This document shows positions 30,589-38,151 of a stretch of 64,000 nucleotides of DNA, in pieces. The notes below the pieces were generated by a model that saw only the letters and a program-made list of their open reading frames with translations, did no database searches and was not told the DNA's origin. The stretch spans positions 1-64,000 of the forward strand of contig NZ_JBDPMD010000022.1 of NCBI RefSeq assembly GCF_039871875.1. Reading direction: 5' to 3'. A program made the translations under genes and the position numbers. This stretch comes from Sphaerisporangium sp039871875 (GTDB lineage Bacteria > Actinomycetota > Actinomycetes > Streptosporangiales > Streptosporangiaceae). Numbering within the stretch: position 1 is the first letter of the stretch; the number at the start of each line of letters is the position of its first letter.

Positions 30589-31899
30589 GTGACTCTTACA
30601 TCGCGTGCGGACGGCAGGGAGATCCTCCGCCTGGCCGTCCCCGCGTTCGGCGCGCTGATCGCCGAGCCACTGTTCATCCTCGCCGACTACGCCATCGTCG
30701 GCCGCCTCGGCACCACCGCCCTCGGCGCGCTCGGCATCGCGGGCGCCGCGGTGACCACTCTGGTGAACATCTGCGTCTTCCTCGCCTACGGTACGACGGC
30801 CGCGGTGGCCAGGCAGGCGGGCGCGGGCGACCTGCCGCGCGCGGTGAAGCAGGGGGTGGACGGCATGTGGCTGGCCATCGCCATCGGCGCGGCGCTGATC
30901 GCGGTGTGCTGGCCCATCGCCCCGTGGATGGTGGAGCTGTTCGGCGCCACCCCGGACGTCGCGGACCAAGCGGTCACGTACCTGCGCATCAGCCTCCTCG
31001 GCACCCCCGCGATGCTCGTCATCCTGGCCGGCACCGGCGTGCTGCGCGGCCTGCGCGACACCGTGACCACCCTGACGGTGTCCATCGGCTCCTTCACCCT
31101 CAACGCCGTGCTGAACGCCCTGTTCGTGCTCGTGTTCGGCTGGGGCATCGCCGGGTCCGCCTGGGGCACGGTGCTCGCGCAGACCGCCGGCGCCGCCGTG
31201 TACCTGGCCACCGTGGTCCGGGCCGCGCGGCGGCACCGCGTGCCGGTGCGGCCGGACCTCGCCGGCATCGGTGCCCTCGGGACGGCGGGCATCGCGCTGC
31301 TGATCCGGACCGTCTGCATGCGCGTCGTGCTGCTCGTGGCCACCGGCGTCGCCACCCGCATGGGCGACGCACCGCTCGCGGCGCATGCCATCGCCACCCA
31401 GATCTGGACGCTCGCGGCGTTCGCGCTTGACGCCATCGCCATCGCGGGCCAGGCCATCACCGGGCACGCCCTCGGCGCCGGGGACGTGCGGCGCACCCGG
31501 GCCGCCACCCGCACCATGGTGATCTGGGGCGTCGGGTACGGCGTGGTGCTCGGCCTGCTGATCCTGCCGCTGGCGCCCGTCATCCCCCACCTCTTCGGCG
31601 CGGAGCCCACCGTCGCCACCCACCTGGTGTCGGTGTTGTGGCTGGTCGCGCTGCTGCAACCCCTCGCCGGGCTGGTGTTCGTGCTGGACGGCGTGCTCAT
31701 CGGCGCGGGCGACCGCCGCTACCTGGCCTGGGCGTCCGCCGCCACCACCGTCGTCTACCTGCCGGCCGCCTACCTCGTCATCCACCTCGGCGGCGGCCTC
31801 GTGGCCCTGTGGGCGGCCCTCGGCCTGTGGATGGCCGCCCGCGCGGTCACCCTGTCCCTCAGAGCGAACGGCCGCGCCTGGCTCGTCACCGGCGCCTGA
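30589..31899 (+). CDS. MATE-family multidrug/metabolite exporter
   Basis: A 436-aa protein with about twelve membrane helices in two MatE halves; REILRLAVPAFGALIAEPLF and ADYAIVGRLGTTALGALGIA are typical of the DinF-like branch. It would export cationic compounds using Na+ or H+ gradients. The GTG start has no clear ribosome binding site, and AAAATAGG nearby could be the -10 of a leaderless transcript. The neighbourhood rplI-MATE-dnaB is conserved in actinomycetes. Confidence 0.88.
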   Translation: MTLTSRADGREILRLAVPAFGALIAEPLFILADYAIVGRLGTTALGALGIAGAAVTTLVNICVFLAYGTTAAVARQAGAGDLPRAVKQGVDGMWLAIAIGAALIAVCWPIAPWMVELFGATPDVADQAVTYLRISLLGTPAMLVILAGTGVLRGLRDTVTTLTVSIGSFTLNAVLNALFVLVFGWGIAGSAWGTVLAQTAGAAVYLATVVRAARRHRVPVRPDLAGIGALGTAGIALLIRTVCMRVVLLVATGVATRMGDAPLAAHAIATQIWTLAAFALDAIAIAGQAITGHALGAGDVRRTRAATRTMVIWGVGYGVVLGLLILPLAPVIPHLFGAEPTVATHLVSVLWLVALLQPLAGLVFVLDGVLIGAGDRRYLAWASAATTVVYLPAAYLVIHLGGGLVALWAALGLWMAARAVTLSLRANGRAWLVTGA

Positions 31900-31917
31900 G
31901 CACGGGCACGGAAACGA

Positions 31918-31954
31918 CGCGACCCCTCCCCGGGAGGGCCGGGGAGGGGTCGCG
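31918..31954. terminator. strong terminator between convergent MATE gene and rplI
   Basis: CGCGACCCCTCCCC (31918-31931) and GGGGAGGGGTCGCG (31941-31954) form a perfect 14-bp stem with a nine-base loop; it can serve both strands. Confidence 0.85.
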
Positions 31955-31996
31955 GGCCGAGCGGGTCGGCCTCGCCGTGAAGGGCGAGGGCCGTGC

Positions 31997-32443
31997 TCAG
32001 GAGCCGAGGACCTCGACGTCGAGGTTGGCGGAGACCTCCGGGTGGAGGCGGACGGACACGCGGTGGGAGCCGACGCTCTTGATCGCGTTGTTGATCTCGA
32101 TGCGGCGGCGGTCCAGGGTGGGACCGCCGGCGGCCTTCACCGCGTCGGCGATGTCGCCGGTGGTCACCGAGCCGAACAGCCGGCCGGAGTCGCCCGCGCG
32201 GGTGCGCAGTGTCACCCGCAGGTTGCCGAGGCGGCCCGCGACCTCCTTGGCGGTGTCGAGGTCGCGGATCTCGCGGGCCTGGCGGGCCTTCTTGATCGAC
32301 TGGATCTGCTTCTCGCCGCCACGGGTCCACAGCAGGGCGTACCCGCGGGGGATGAGGTAGTTGCGGCCGTAGCCGTCCTTCACCTCGACGACGTCACCAG
32401 GGGCCCCGAGGCCGGAGACCTCGGTGGTCAGGATGAGTTTCAT
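31997..32443 (-). CDS. rplI: 50S ribosomal protein L9
   Basis: A 148-aa protein: N-terminal MKLILTTEVSGLGAPGDVVE and VKDGYGRNYLIPRGYALLWT are the L9 signature, then the long connecting helix and the C-terminal domain. It binds 23S rRNA near the L1 stalk base. Last gene of the rpsF-ssb-rpsR-rplI operon. Confidence 0.97.
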   Translation of the reverse strand: MKLILTTEVSGLGAPGDVVEVKDGYGRNYLIPRGYALLWTRGGEKQIQSIKKARQAREIRDLDTAKEVAGRLGNLRVTLRTRAGDSGRLFGSVTTGDIADAVKAAGGPTLDRRRIEINNAIKSVGSHRVSVRLHPEVSANLDVEVLGS

Positions 32444-32460
32444 ATCTCTGGGACCTCCCG

Positions 32461-32697
32461 TCAGCGCGCCGTGCTCGTGTACGGCAGCAGGGCCATCTCA
32501 CGAGCGTTCTTGATCGCGGTCGCCACGTCACGCTGGTGCTGGGTGCAGTTGCCCGTCACCCGGCGGGCACGGATCTTGCCGCGGTCGGAGATGAACTTCC
32601 GCAGCAGCGCCGTGTCCTTGTAGTCGACGTAGGAGATCTTGTCATGGCAGAACAGGCAAACCTTTTTCTTCGGCTTGCGCAGTGCCGGCTTCGCCAT
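32461..32697 (-). CDS. rpsR: 30S ribosomal protein S18 (Cys-containing form)
   Basis: A 78-aa S18: KVCLFCHDKISYVDYKDTAL and RKFISDRGKIRARRVTGNCT. Cys14 and Cys17 are kept, so this is the C+ (zinc-type) version, not the zinc-independent paralogue. AGGAGG precedes the ATG. Confidence 0.97.
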   Translation of the reverse strand: MAKPALRKPKKKVCLFCHDKISYVDYKDTALLRKFISDRGKIRARRVTGNCTQHQRDVATAIKNAREMALLPYTSTAR

Positions 32698-32773
32698 CGT
32701 GGTGCTCCTCCTAGAGAGCCCCGCTTACGCGGGAATGGTCGATATCGGTTACTGGATGTGGATGGAACGTGGA

Positions 32774-33346
32774 TCAGAAGGGCGGTTCGTCGCTGAGGTC
32801 GCCACCCTGGGAGCCGCCGCCGAAGCCGCCGCCCTGGTTGTAGCCACCGCCCTGCGAGCCGCCGCCGAAGCCGCCACCGCCGCCACCGCCGAAGCCGCCA
32901 CCGGGCGGCGCGGGCGTGGCCGAGGCCCACGGGTCGTCGGAGCCCCCGAAGCCGCCGCCACCGCCGCCGCCACCCTGGCGCGAGGTCTTGTTGACCTTGC
33001 AGGTGGCGTTGCGCAGGGACGGGCCGACCTCGTCGACCTCGACCTCGTAGACGGTGCGCTTCTCGCCTTCCTTCGTCTCGTACGACCGCTGGCGCAGCCG
33101 CCCCTGGACGATGACCCGCATGCCACGCTGAAGGCTCTCGGCGACGTTCTCCGCCGCCTGGCGCCAGACGTTGCAGGTCAGGAAGAGGCTCTCGCCGTCC
33201 TTCCACTCGTTGGTCTGGCGGTCCATGAACCGCGGAGTGGACGCGATGCGGAACCGGGCCACGGCCTGCCCCGAAGGGGTGAAACGCAGCTCCGGGTCGT
33301 CGACAAGGTTGCCGACGATGGTGATGGTGGTGTCGCCTGCTGCCAT
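32774..33346 (-). CDS. ssb: single-stranded DNA-binding protein
   Basis: A 190-aa SSB. The OB fold (residues 1-110: TTITIVGNLVDDPELRFTPS, SGQAVARFRIASTPRF) is followed by a glycine-rich linker of about 60 residues and the acidic tip DLSDEPPF, which recruits partner proteins. Located between rpsF and rpsR, as in the essential actinomycete SsbA. Confidence 0.96.
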   Translation of the reverse strand: MAAGDTTITIVGNLVDDPELRFTPSGQAVARFRIASTPRFMDRQTNEWKDGESLFLTCNVWRQAAENVAESLQRGMRVIVQGRLRQRSYETKEGEKRTVYEVEVDEVGPSLRNATCKVNKTSRQGGGGGGGGFGGSDDPWASATPAPPGGGFGGGGGGGFGGGSQGGGYNQGGGFGGGSQGGDLSDEPPF

Positions 33347-33447
33347 CGGTCGCTCTCGCCTTCGTGGGTGAATCTGCGCAGCTATCGGGCCCAGAGTACG
33401 GCCAACGCCCGACAAAAACCGGGCTTCGGCCTCACCGGCGGCACGGC

Positions 33448-33738
33448 TCAGTGCACGTCGGGACGCAGCACCTTGGTCCGCAGGATGCCCTCGTTCAGGT
33501 TGAGCTGACGGTCGAGCTCCTTGACGGTCGCCGGCGCGGCGGTGACGTCGATGACGGCGTAGATGCCCTCGGACTTCTTGGTGATGTCGTAGGCGAGACG
33601 GCGGCGGCCCCACACGTCGACCTTCTCCACCGTGCCGCCGTCGTTGCGGACCACGGTGAGGAACTGGTCGAGCGAGGGAGCGACCGTGCGCTCGTCGAGG
33701 GACGGGTCGAGGATGACCATCAGCTCGTAACGACGCAT
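33448..33738 (-). CDS. rpsF: 30S ribosomal protein S6
   Basis: A 96-aa S6 (MRRYELMVILDPSLDERTVA, WGRRRLAYDITKKSEGIYAV). It pairs with S18 in the small subunit platform. First gene of the operon; the operon promoter must lie in 33739-34001, which shows no other gene. Confidence 0.97.
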   Translation of the reverse strand: MRRYELMVILDPSLDERTVAPSLDQFLTVVRNDGGTVEKVDVWGRRRLAYDITKKSEGIYAVIDVTAAPATVKELDRQLNLNEGILRTKVLRPDVH

Positions 33739-34001
33739 AGGACTTCCAACCTCCTCTGGACTCTTGCGGTCACGACACCATGCCGTGACAGGAGGACGCT
33801 GACGTCGTCGCGCCGCCTTCGGTGGCGGCCCGGTGATCGCGCGGTGCTGACACGCGCACAACTTCCGACGTAGCTCGCCCGAGTCTACCAGCGCTCCGCC
33901 ACCGGCCGGAGACGTTCGCGGGCGGCGCGTAAGCGTGCGCGTACCGGGAACGTCATGCCGAGTAGAGGGAGTGGAGGACAAGGAGGAAGGAGGCGGCCGG
34001 C

Positions 34002-34313
34002 ATGCCGCACACCCTGGGCCCGCTGAGACTCAAGACCCCGAGACTCACGCTCAACTCCGACGGTCAGCGGCACCCGCTGGAGAACGCCCTCACCCTGACC
34101 GCGCTCGGCCTCGGCGTCGTGGCCCTGGCGTGCGGGCTCATCGTGCAAGCCCACGTCGCCGCGTCCTGGGCCGGCGCGCTCGGCTTCCCGATCGGGCTGT
34201 ACGCGCAGTACGTCTCGGCCACCACAGCGGAACGGTCGATCAACATCGTGGGCATCATCATGTCCTTCGTCGGCGTGGCCCTCGGCATCTTCCACGGGGG
34301 GTTCATCCCCTGA
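34002..34313 (+). CDS. small membrane protein of unknown function
   Basis: A 103-aa protein with three hydrophobic segments (LTALGLGVVALACGLIVQAH, WAGALGFPIGLYAQYVSATT, IVGIIMSFVGVALGIFHGG) and a cytoplasmic-looking N-terminus. AGGAAGGAGG precedes the ATG. Conserved-looking but unassigned; the gene is divergent from rpsF. Confidence 0.65.
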   Translation: MPHTLGPLRLKTPRLTLNSDGQRHPLENALTLTALGLGVVALACGLIVQAHVAASWAGALGFPIGLYAQYVSATTAERSINIVGIIMSFVGVALGIFHGGFIP

Positions 34314-34348
34314 GAGCGCGGAGGACCCGTCGCGGGGCCGGGACAGCG

Positions 34349-34377
34349 GGCGGGGCGTTCCCCGAAGACGCCCCGCC
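34349..34377. terminator. terminator between convergent small membrane-protein genes
   Basis: GGCGGGGCGT (34349-34358) and ACGCCCCGCC (34368-34377) form a 10-bp stem with a nine-base loop. Confidence 0.7.
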
Positions 34378-34394
34378 GGTGGTCAGCGGCGCCG

Positions 34395-34580
34395 TCACTT
34401 GCCACCGATGTGCAGGTCGACACCGAGGAGGATGAGGAACCAGAGGAACACCGCGAGAAGAGCCTGCGCGATCTGCCTGAGCAGTGCGGGGGTGATGTAG
34501 TCGTGAACCCATGCCACGTAAATGCCGACCAAGATGTAGATCAGCCCTAAAAGGCTGACCCCGCGGCGGTAGTAGGCCAC
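34395..34580 (-). CDS. 61-aa membrane protein
   Basis: MAYYRRGVSLLGLIYILVGI and a second helix LLAVFLWFLILLGVDLHIGG make a two-pass small membrane protein with a basic N-terminus. Similar ones are common in actinomycetes (hypothetical). Function unknown. Confidence 0.6.
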   Translation of the reverse strand: MAYYRRGVSLLGLIYILVGIYVAWVHDYITPALLRQIAQALLAVFLWFLILLGVDLHIGGK

Positions 34581-34678
34581 TTTTGTCTCCTATATGTCAC
34601 GGTACGCGGGTCTCTAGGCGTACCAACGCGGCGCTCCACTGCCCATACGGCGCCTTCCGAAACGGCTAGGCTCGACCC

Positions 34679-35434
34679 ATGGTGCGCATCGGAGCTCACG
34701 TCGACCAGGACGACCCTCTGGCCCACGCCGCGGCCCGCGACGCCGAGGTGGTCCAGTTCTTCCTCGGTGACCCCCAGGGCTGGAAGGGGCCGGTGCTCCC
34801 CGCCGGCGCGGACGCCCTGCGCGACTCGGCCGTCGACGTCTACGTCCACGCGCCGTACGTCATCAACGTCGCCACGGCCAACAACCGCATCCGCATCCCG
34901 AGCCGCAAGCTGCTCGCGTCCCAGTTGGAGGCGGCGGCGTCGATCGGCGCCAAGGGCCTGATCGTGCACGGCGGCCACGTCGGCAAGACCGACGACCCGC
35001 AGCTCGGCTTCGACAACTGGCGCAAGGTGTTCGAGCGCCTCGAGCAGCCCATCCCCGTCCTGATCGAGAACACCGCGGGCGGCGACAACGCGATGGCGCG
35101 CCGGCTGGAGCGCGTCGCCCGCCTCTGGGACGCCCTGGACGGCTTCGACGTCGGCTTCTGCCTGGACACCTGTCACGCGCACGCCGGCGGCGAGGAGCTG
35201 ATCGGCCTGGTGGACCGCGTGAAGGCCATCACCGGCCGCATCGACCTGGTCCACTGCAACGATTCGCGCGACGCCTTCGACTCCGGCGCCGACCGTCACG
35301 CCAACCTCGGCAACGGCACGATCGACCCCGAGCTCATCCTCGCGGTGTGCCGCGCCGCCGGGGCGCCGGTGGTGGTCGAGACCCCCGGGGACGGCCAGGC
35401 GGCCGACATCGCCTTCCTGCGCAAGCACCTCTGA
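34679..35434 (+). CDS. nfo: deoxyribonuclease IV (endonuclease IV, AP endonuclease)
   Basis: A 251-aa TIM-barrel protein that cuts DNA at abasic sites in base excision repair. The three-metal site motifs are visible: VHAPYVIN, VHGGHVG, LIENTAGGD, CLDTCHAHAGG, HCNDSRDAFDSGADRHANLG and VETPGD. It is slightly short for the family, as in actinobacterial forms. ATG at 34679. Confidence 0.9.
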   Translation: MVRIGAHVDQDDPLAHAAARDAEVVQFFLGDPQGWKGPVLPAGADALRDSAVDVYVHAPYVINVATANNRIRIPSRKLLASQLEAAASIGAKGLIVHGGHVGKTDDPQLGFDNWRKVFERLEQPIPVLIENTAGGDNAMARRLERVARLWDALDGFDVGFCLDTCHAHAGGEELIGLVDRVKAITGRIDLVHCNDSRDAFDSGADRHANLGNGTIDPELILAVCRAAGAPVVVETPGDGQAADIAFLRKHL

Positions 35435-35449
35435 GGAGGCCGGCCCGCC

Positions 35450-36583
35450 TCAGCCCGCCCAGGCCCCGCTGAGGAACGTCAGCGTGTTGAGCACCATCAG
35501 CGGCCCGGCGAGCAGCGCGTACGCCCACAGGAGCGGCTTTCGCCGGGTCGCCGCCTGGGCGAGCAGGATCCACACCGGCCACCACAGCAGCGCCGCCCGC
35601 GGGATCGACAGGTAGTACGCCGAGAACAGCAGCGCGCCGAGCTGCAGCGCGACGTACAGGAACTCGCTCCAGCGCCGCGCGATCAGCAGCCACAGCAGGG
35701 CCGCGACCCCGAGCAGCGCCCCCGCGATCTCCATGCGGAACGGCCAGGCGAACTGCCCGTCGTTGGCGGCCATGTGCCACGTCGTCATGAACGAGTCCCA
35801 CGGCCACGTCATCGAACGTCCCCAGCCCGCTTCCTGGGCGTGCTGCCAGGCGAGCCAGTCGCCGGTGCGGGTGTACTGGTAGGCCGAGTACGCCACCAGC
35901 GGCACGAACGGCAGCAGCAGCCATGGGGCCCGGCGCGCCGGCTGCCGTCGCATGACGAACTCCACGATCAGCGCCAGCGCGAGGAACAAGCCGGTGATGC
36001 GGACACACGACGCCCCGGCGGCCAGCAGCCCCGCGGCGACCCAGTTGCCGCGCCGCGCGGCGAGCCAGGCGGGGATCGCGAAGCCGAGGAACAGGGCTTC
36101 GGTGTACCCGGCGAACAGGAACACCGCCGTCGGGCACAGCAGAAGCACGAGCACGGCCCGCCGCCCGGTGCCGGGCGGGCCCTCCAGTTCGCCGAGCCGC
36201 GCCAGCGCCACCATGGCGACCGCGCCCGCGACGAACGAGATCAGCAGCCCCGCCAGCGTCCAGTCCGAGACGATCACGTGCACCAGCCGCAGCGCCAGGG
36301 GCATCCCGGGGAAGAAGGCGGGCAGGCCGGGGTCGTGTTGCCCCGCGGGGTCGCCGTCGTAGCCGAACTTCGCGATGTCCACCAGGTGCTTGGCGTCCCA
36401 GTGCAGCCACCGCTCCAGGAACGTGCTGTCCTTGTCCTGGGCGAGTACGCCGATCCACACCGTCGCGGCGATGACGAGGCCGGCCCGCGAGAGCGTCCAC
36501 AGCAGTGCCGCTTCACCGGCGGTGTCACGGGTGGAGGACTGCTCGACGACTACGGCCTCGGCCTCCTGCGGGGACGTCTGCAC
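35450..36583 (-). CDS. polytopic mannosyltransferase-like protein (PIG-V/GT-C type)
   Basis: A 377-aa protein with about nine membrane helices and an early luminal-type loop WLHWDAKHLVDIAKFGYDGD, in which WDAKHL resembles the GT-C acidic catalytic loop. FFPGMPLALRLV follows. It probably transfers a polyprenyl-phosphate-linked sugar in the cell envelope. The start is a GTG. Confidence 0.7.
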   Translation of the reverse strand: MQTSPQEAEAVVVEQSSTRDTAGEAALLWTLSRAGLVIAATVWIGVLAQDKDSTFLERWLHWDAKHLVDIAKFGYDGDPAGQHDPGLPAFFPGMPLALRLVHVIVSDWTLAGLLISFVAGAVAMVALARLGELEGPPGTGRRAVLVLLLCPTAVFLFAGYTEALFLGFAIPAWLAARRGNWVAAGLLAAGASCVRITGLFLALALIVEFVMRRQPARRAPWLLLPFVPLVAYSAYQYTRTGDWLAWQHAQEAGWGRSMTWPWDSFMTTWHMAANDGQFAWPFRMEIAGALLGVAALLWLLIARRWSEFLYVALQLGALLFSAYYLSIPRAALLWWPVWILLAQAATRRKPLLWAYALLAGPLMVLNTLTFLSGAWAG

Positions 36584-36741
36584 ACAGAGGAGAATAGAGG
36601 GTCATCCCGGACTCTCGACTAGATTACGGCGGCCCGCCAGGGCGTGGCGTGCCCCCCTAGGCATGATCACCCCGGCCTCGGCGCACTTCGGAGTGTCTGC
36701 CGGACGGCCGGGGCGATCGTGAAAGTTTCTCGCCTTAGTCG

Positions 36742-38091
36742 TCAGGCGGGGGCGGCCGGTGCCTCCTCGCGCTTGGCGGCCGGGTCCAGGCGGAGCACGA
36801 AGCGGTCCGGCGCGCCGTCCAGCACGCCGCCGATGGGATCGTCCACGCCGTCCTGCCGGATCACGTCGTGCTCGGGGCGCAGGATGTCGCGCACCACGAA
36901 CGCCGCCATGATCCCGATGGTCAGCACCCGGCCCCACACCGCGGTGAAGTAGGTGACGTCGCTGATGCCGAGCGCCTCGTTGCCCGGCTGGATGCCGACG
37001 AGGTAGAGCCAGATGGCGAAGAAGTACCAGCACTCGGCGATCTGCCACAACACCAGCGGCTTCCAGTTGGGCCGGGCCAGCACGGCGAACGGCACCAGCC
37101 ACAACACGTACTGCGGCGACCACACCTTGTTGGTCATCATGAACGCGGCCAGCACCAGGAAGCACAGTTGCATGAGCCGCGGCCGGGTGCGCGCGGTGAG
37201 CGCGAGCACGGCGATGGCCACGCACATCAGGCCGAACGACACGATGCCGAGGGTGTCGAGCCGGGCCGAGTCCCCGAGGTACGGCCACTGCTTCATCTGG
37301 AAGAAGTACCAGATGGACCCCCAGTCGGCGCCGCGCTCGCTGCTGAAGACGTAGAACCTCTTCCAGCCCTGGAAGGCCAGCATCATGAACGGCAGGTTGA
37401 CCACCACCCAGGTGATCACCATGCCGCCGAGGGCGTACAGGAACGCGGGCATCTTCCTGGCCCGCAGCGAGAGCAGGAACAGCGGCCCGAGGAAGACCAC
37501 GGGGTAGAACTTGGTCGCCACCGCGAGGCCGAGCAGCACGCCCGCGAGGAAGTGTTTCTGGCGGGACCAGGCGAGGAAGGCGCCGAGGGCGAGCGCGCCG
37601 CACAGCAGGTCCCAGTTGATGAACGCGGTGAGGATCAACGCGGGGGCCAGCGCGTACCACGCGGCGTCCCACGGCCGGCGCTGCAGCAGGGCCAGCCTCG
37701 CCATGATCACCACGCCGACGACCAGCGACACCGCCATCAGCAGCACGGTGAGGTCGTAGAACCACACGCCCGGCTCGTTCAGCCCGGACACGATGCGCTG
37801 GATCACCCACATCAGCGCGCCGATGCCGACCGGGTACTCCACAGGATGCCCGAAATAGGGAGCCATGCCCTGGTCGAGCTTCTCGTTCCACCACAGCGGA
37901 TATATGTCGGTGTAGCAGAAGTTCAGGAACTGCTGCGTCCCGTCGTTCCACGCGCCCCCGAACCGGCACGGCCACTTCCACAGATAGGCCAGCAGCGCCC
38001 CCGCCACCGCGAAGAGCGCGAGGGGCACGAACGGCGCCGCGGCCCGCGCCACGGAACCGGCCGTTCCCGGGGCGTACGTCGATCGGTTCAT
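36742..38091 (-). CDS. GT87/DUF2029-like membrane glycosyltransferase
   Basis: A 449-aa protein with about ten membrane helices, NWDLLCGALALGAFLAWSRQ and VATKFYPVVFLGPLFLLS being the GT87 hallmarks, and an N-terminal acidic loop (FCYTDIYPLWWNEKLDQGMA). Such proteins use polyprenyl-phosphomannose or arabinose donors. Encoded just downstream of the PBP gene, suggesting an envelope function. Confidence 0.75.
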   Translation of the reverse strand: MNRSTYAPGTAGSVARAAAPFVPLALFAVAGALLAYLWKWPCRFGGAWNDGTQQFLNFCYTDIYPLWWNEKLDQGMAPYFGHPVEYPVGIGALMWVIQRIVSGLNEPGVWFYDLTVLLMAVSLVVGVVIMARLALLQRRPWDAAWYALAPALILTAFINWDLLCGALALGAFLAWSRQKHFLAGVLLGLAVATKFYPVVFLGPLFLLSLRARKMPAFLYALGGMVITWVVVNLPFMMLAFQGWKRFYVFSSERGADWGSIWYFFQMKQWPYLGDSARLDTLGIVSFGLMCVAIAVLALTARTRPRLMQLCFLVLAAFMMTNKVWSPQYVLWLVPFAVLARPNWKPLVLWQIAECWYFFAIWLYLVGIQPGNEALGISDVTYFTAVWGRVLTIGIMAAFVVRDILRPEHDVIRQDGVDDPIGGVLDGAPDRFVLRLDPAAKREEAPAAPA

Positions 38092-38151
38092 GACCTCATC
38101 CCATCACCGTGTCCCGGCACCCCGATGGCGCCGGGACTTCCAGATGATCCC

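Noticed and set aside
30286..31785. Very long upstream extension of the dnaB frame (to 1644 aa)
   Set aside because: The extension runs antisense through the MATE gene, is His/Arg/Asp-rich noise, and the ATG at 30285 has a strong ribosome binding site and matches the DnaB N-terminus.
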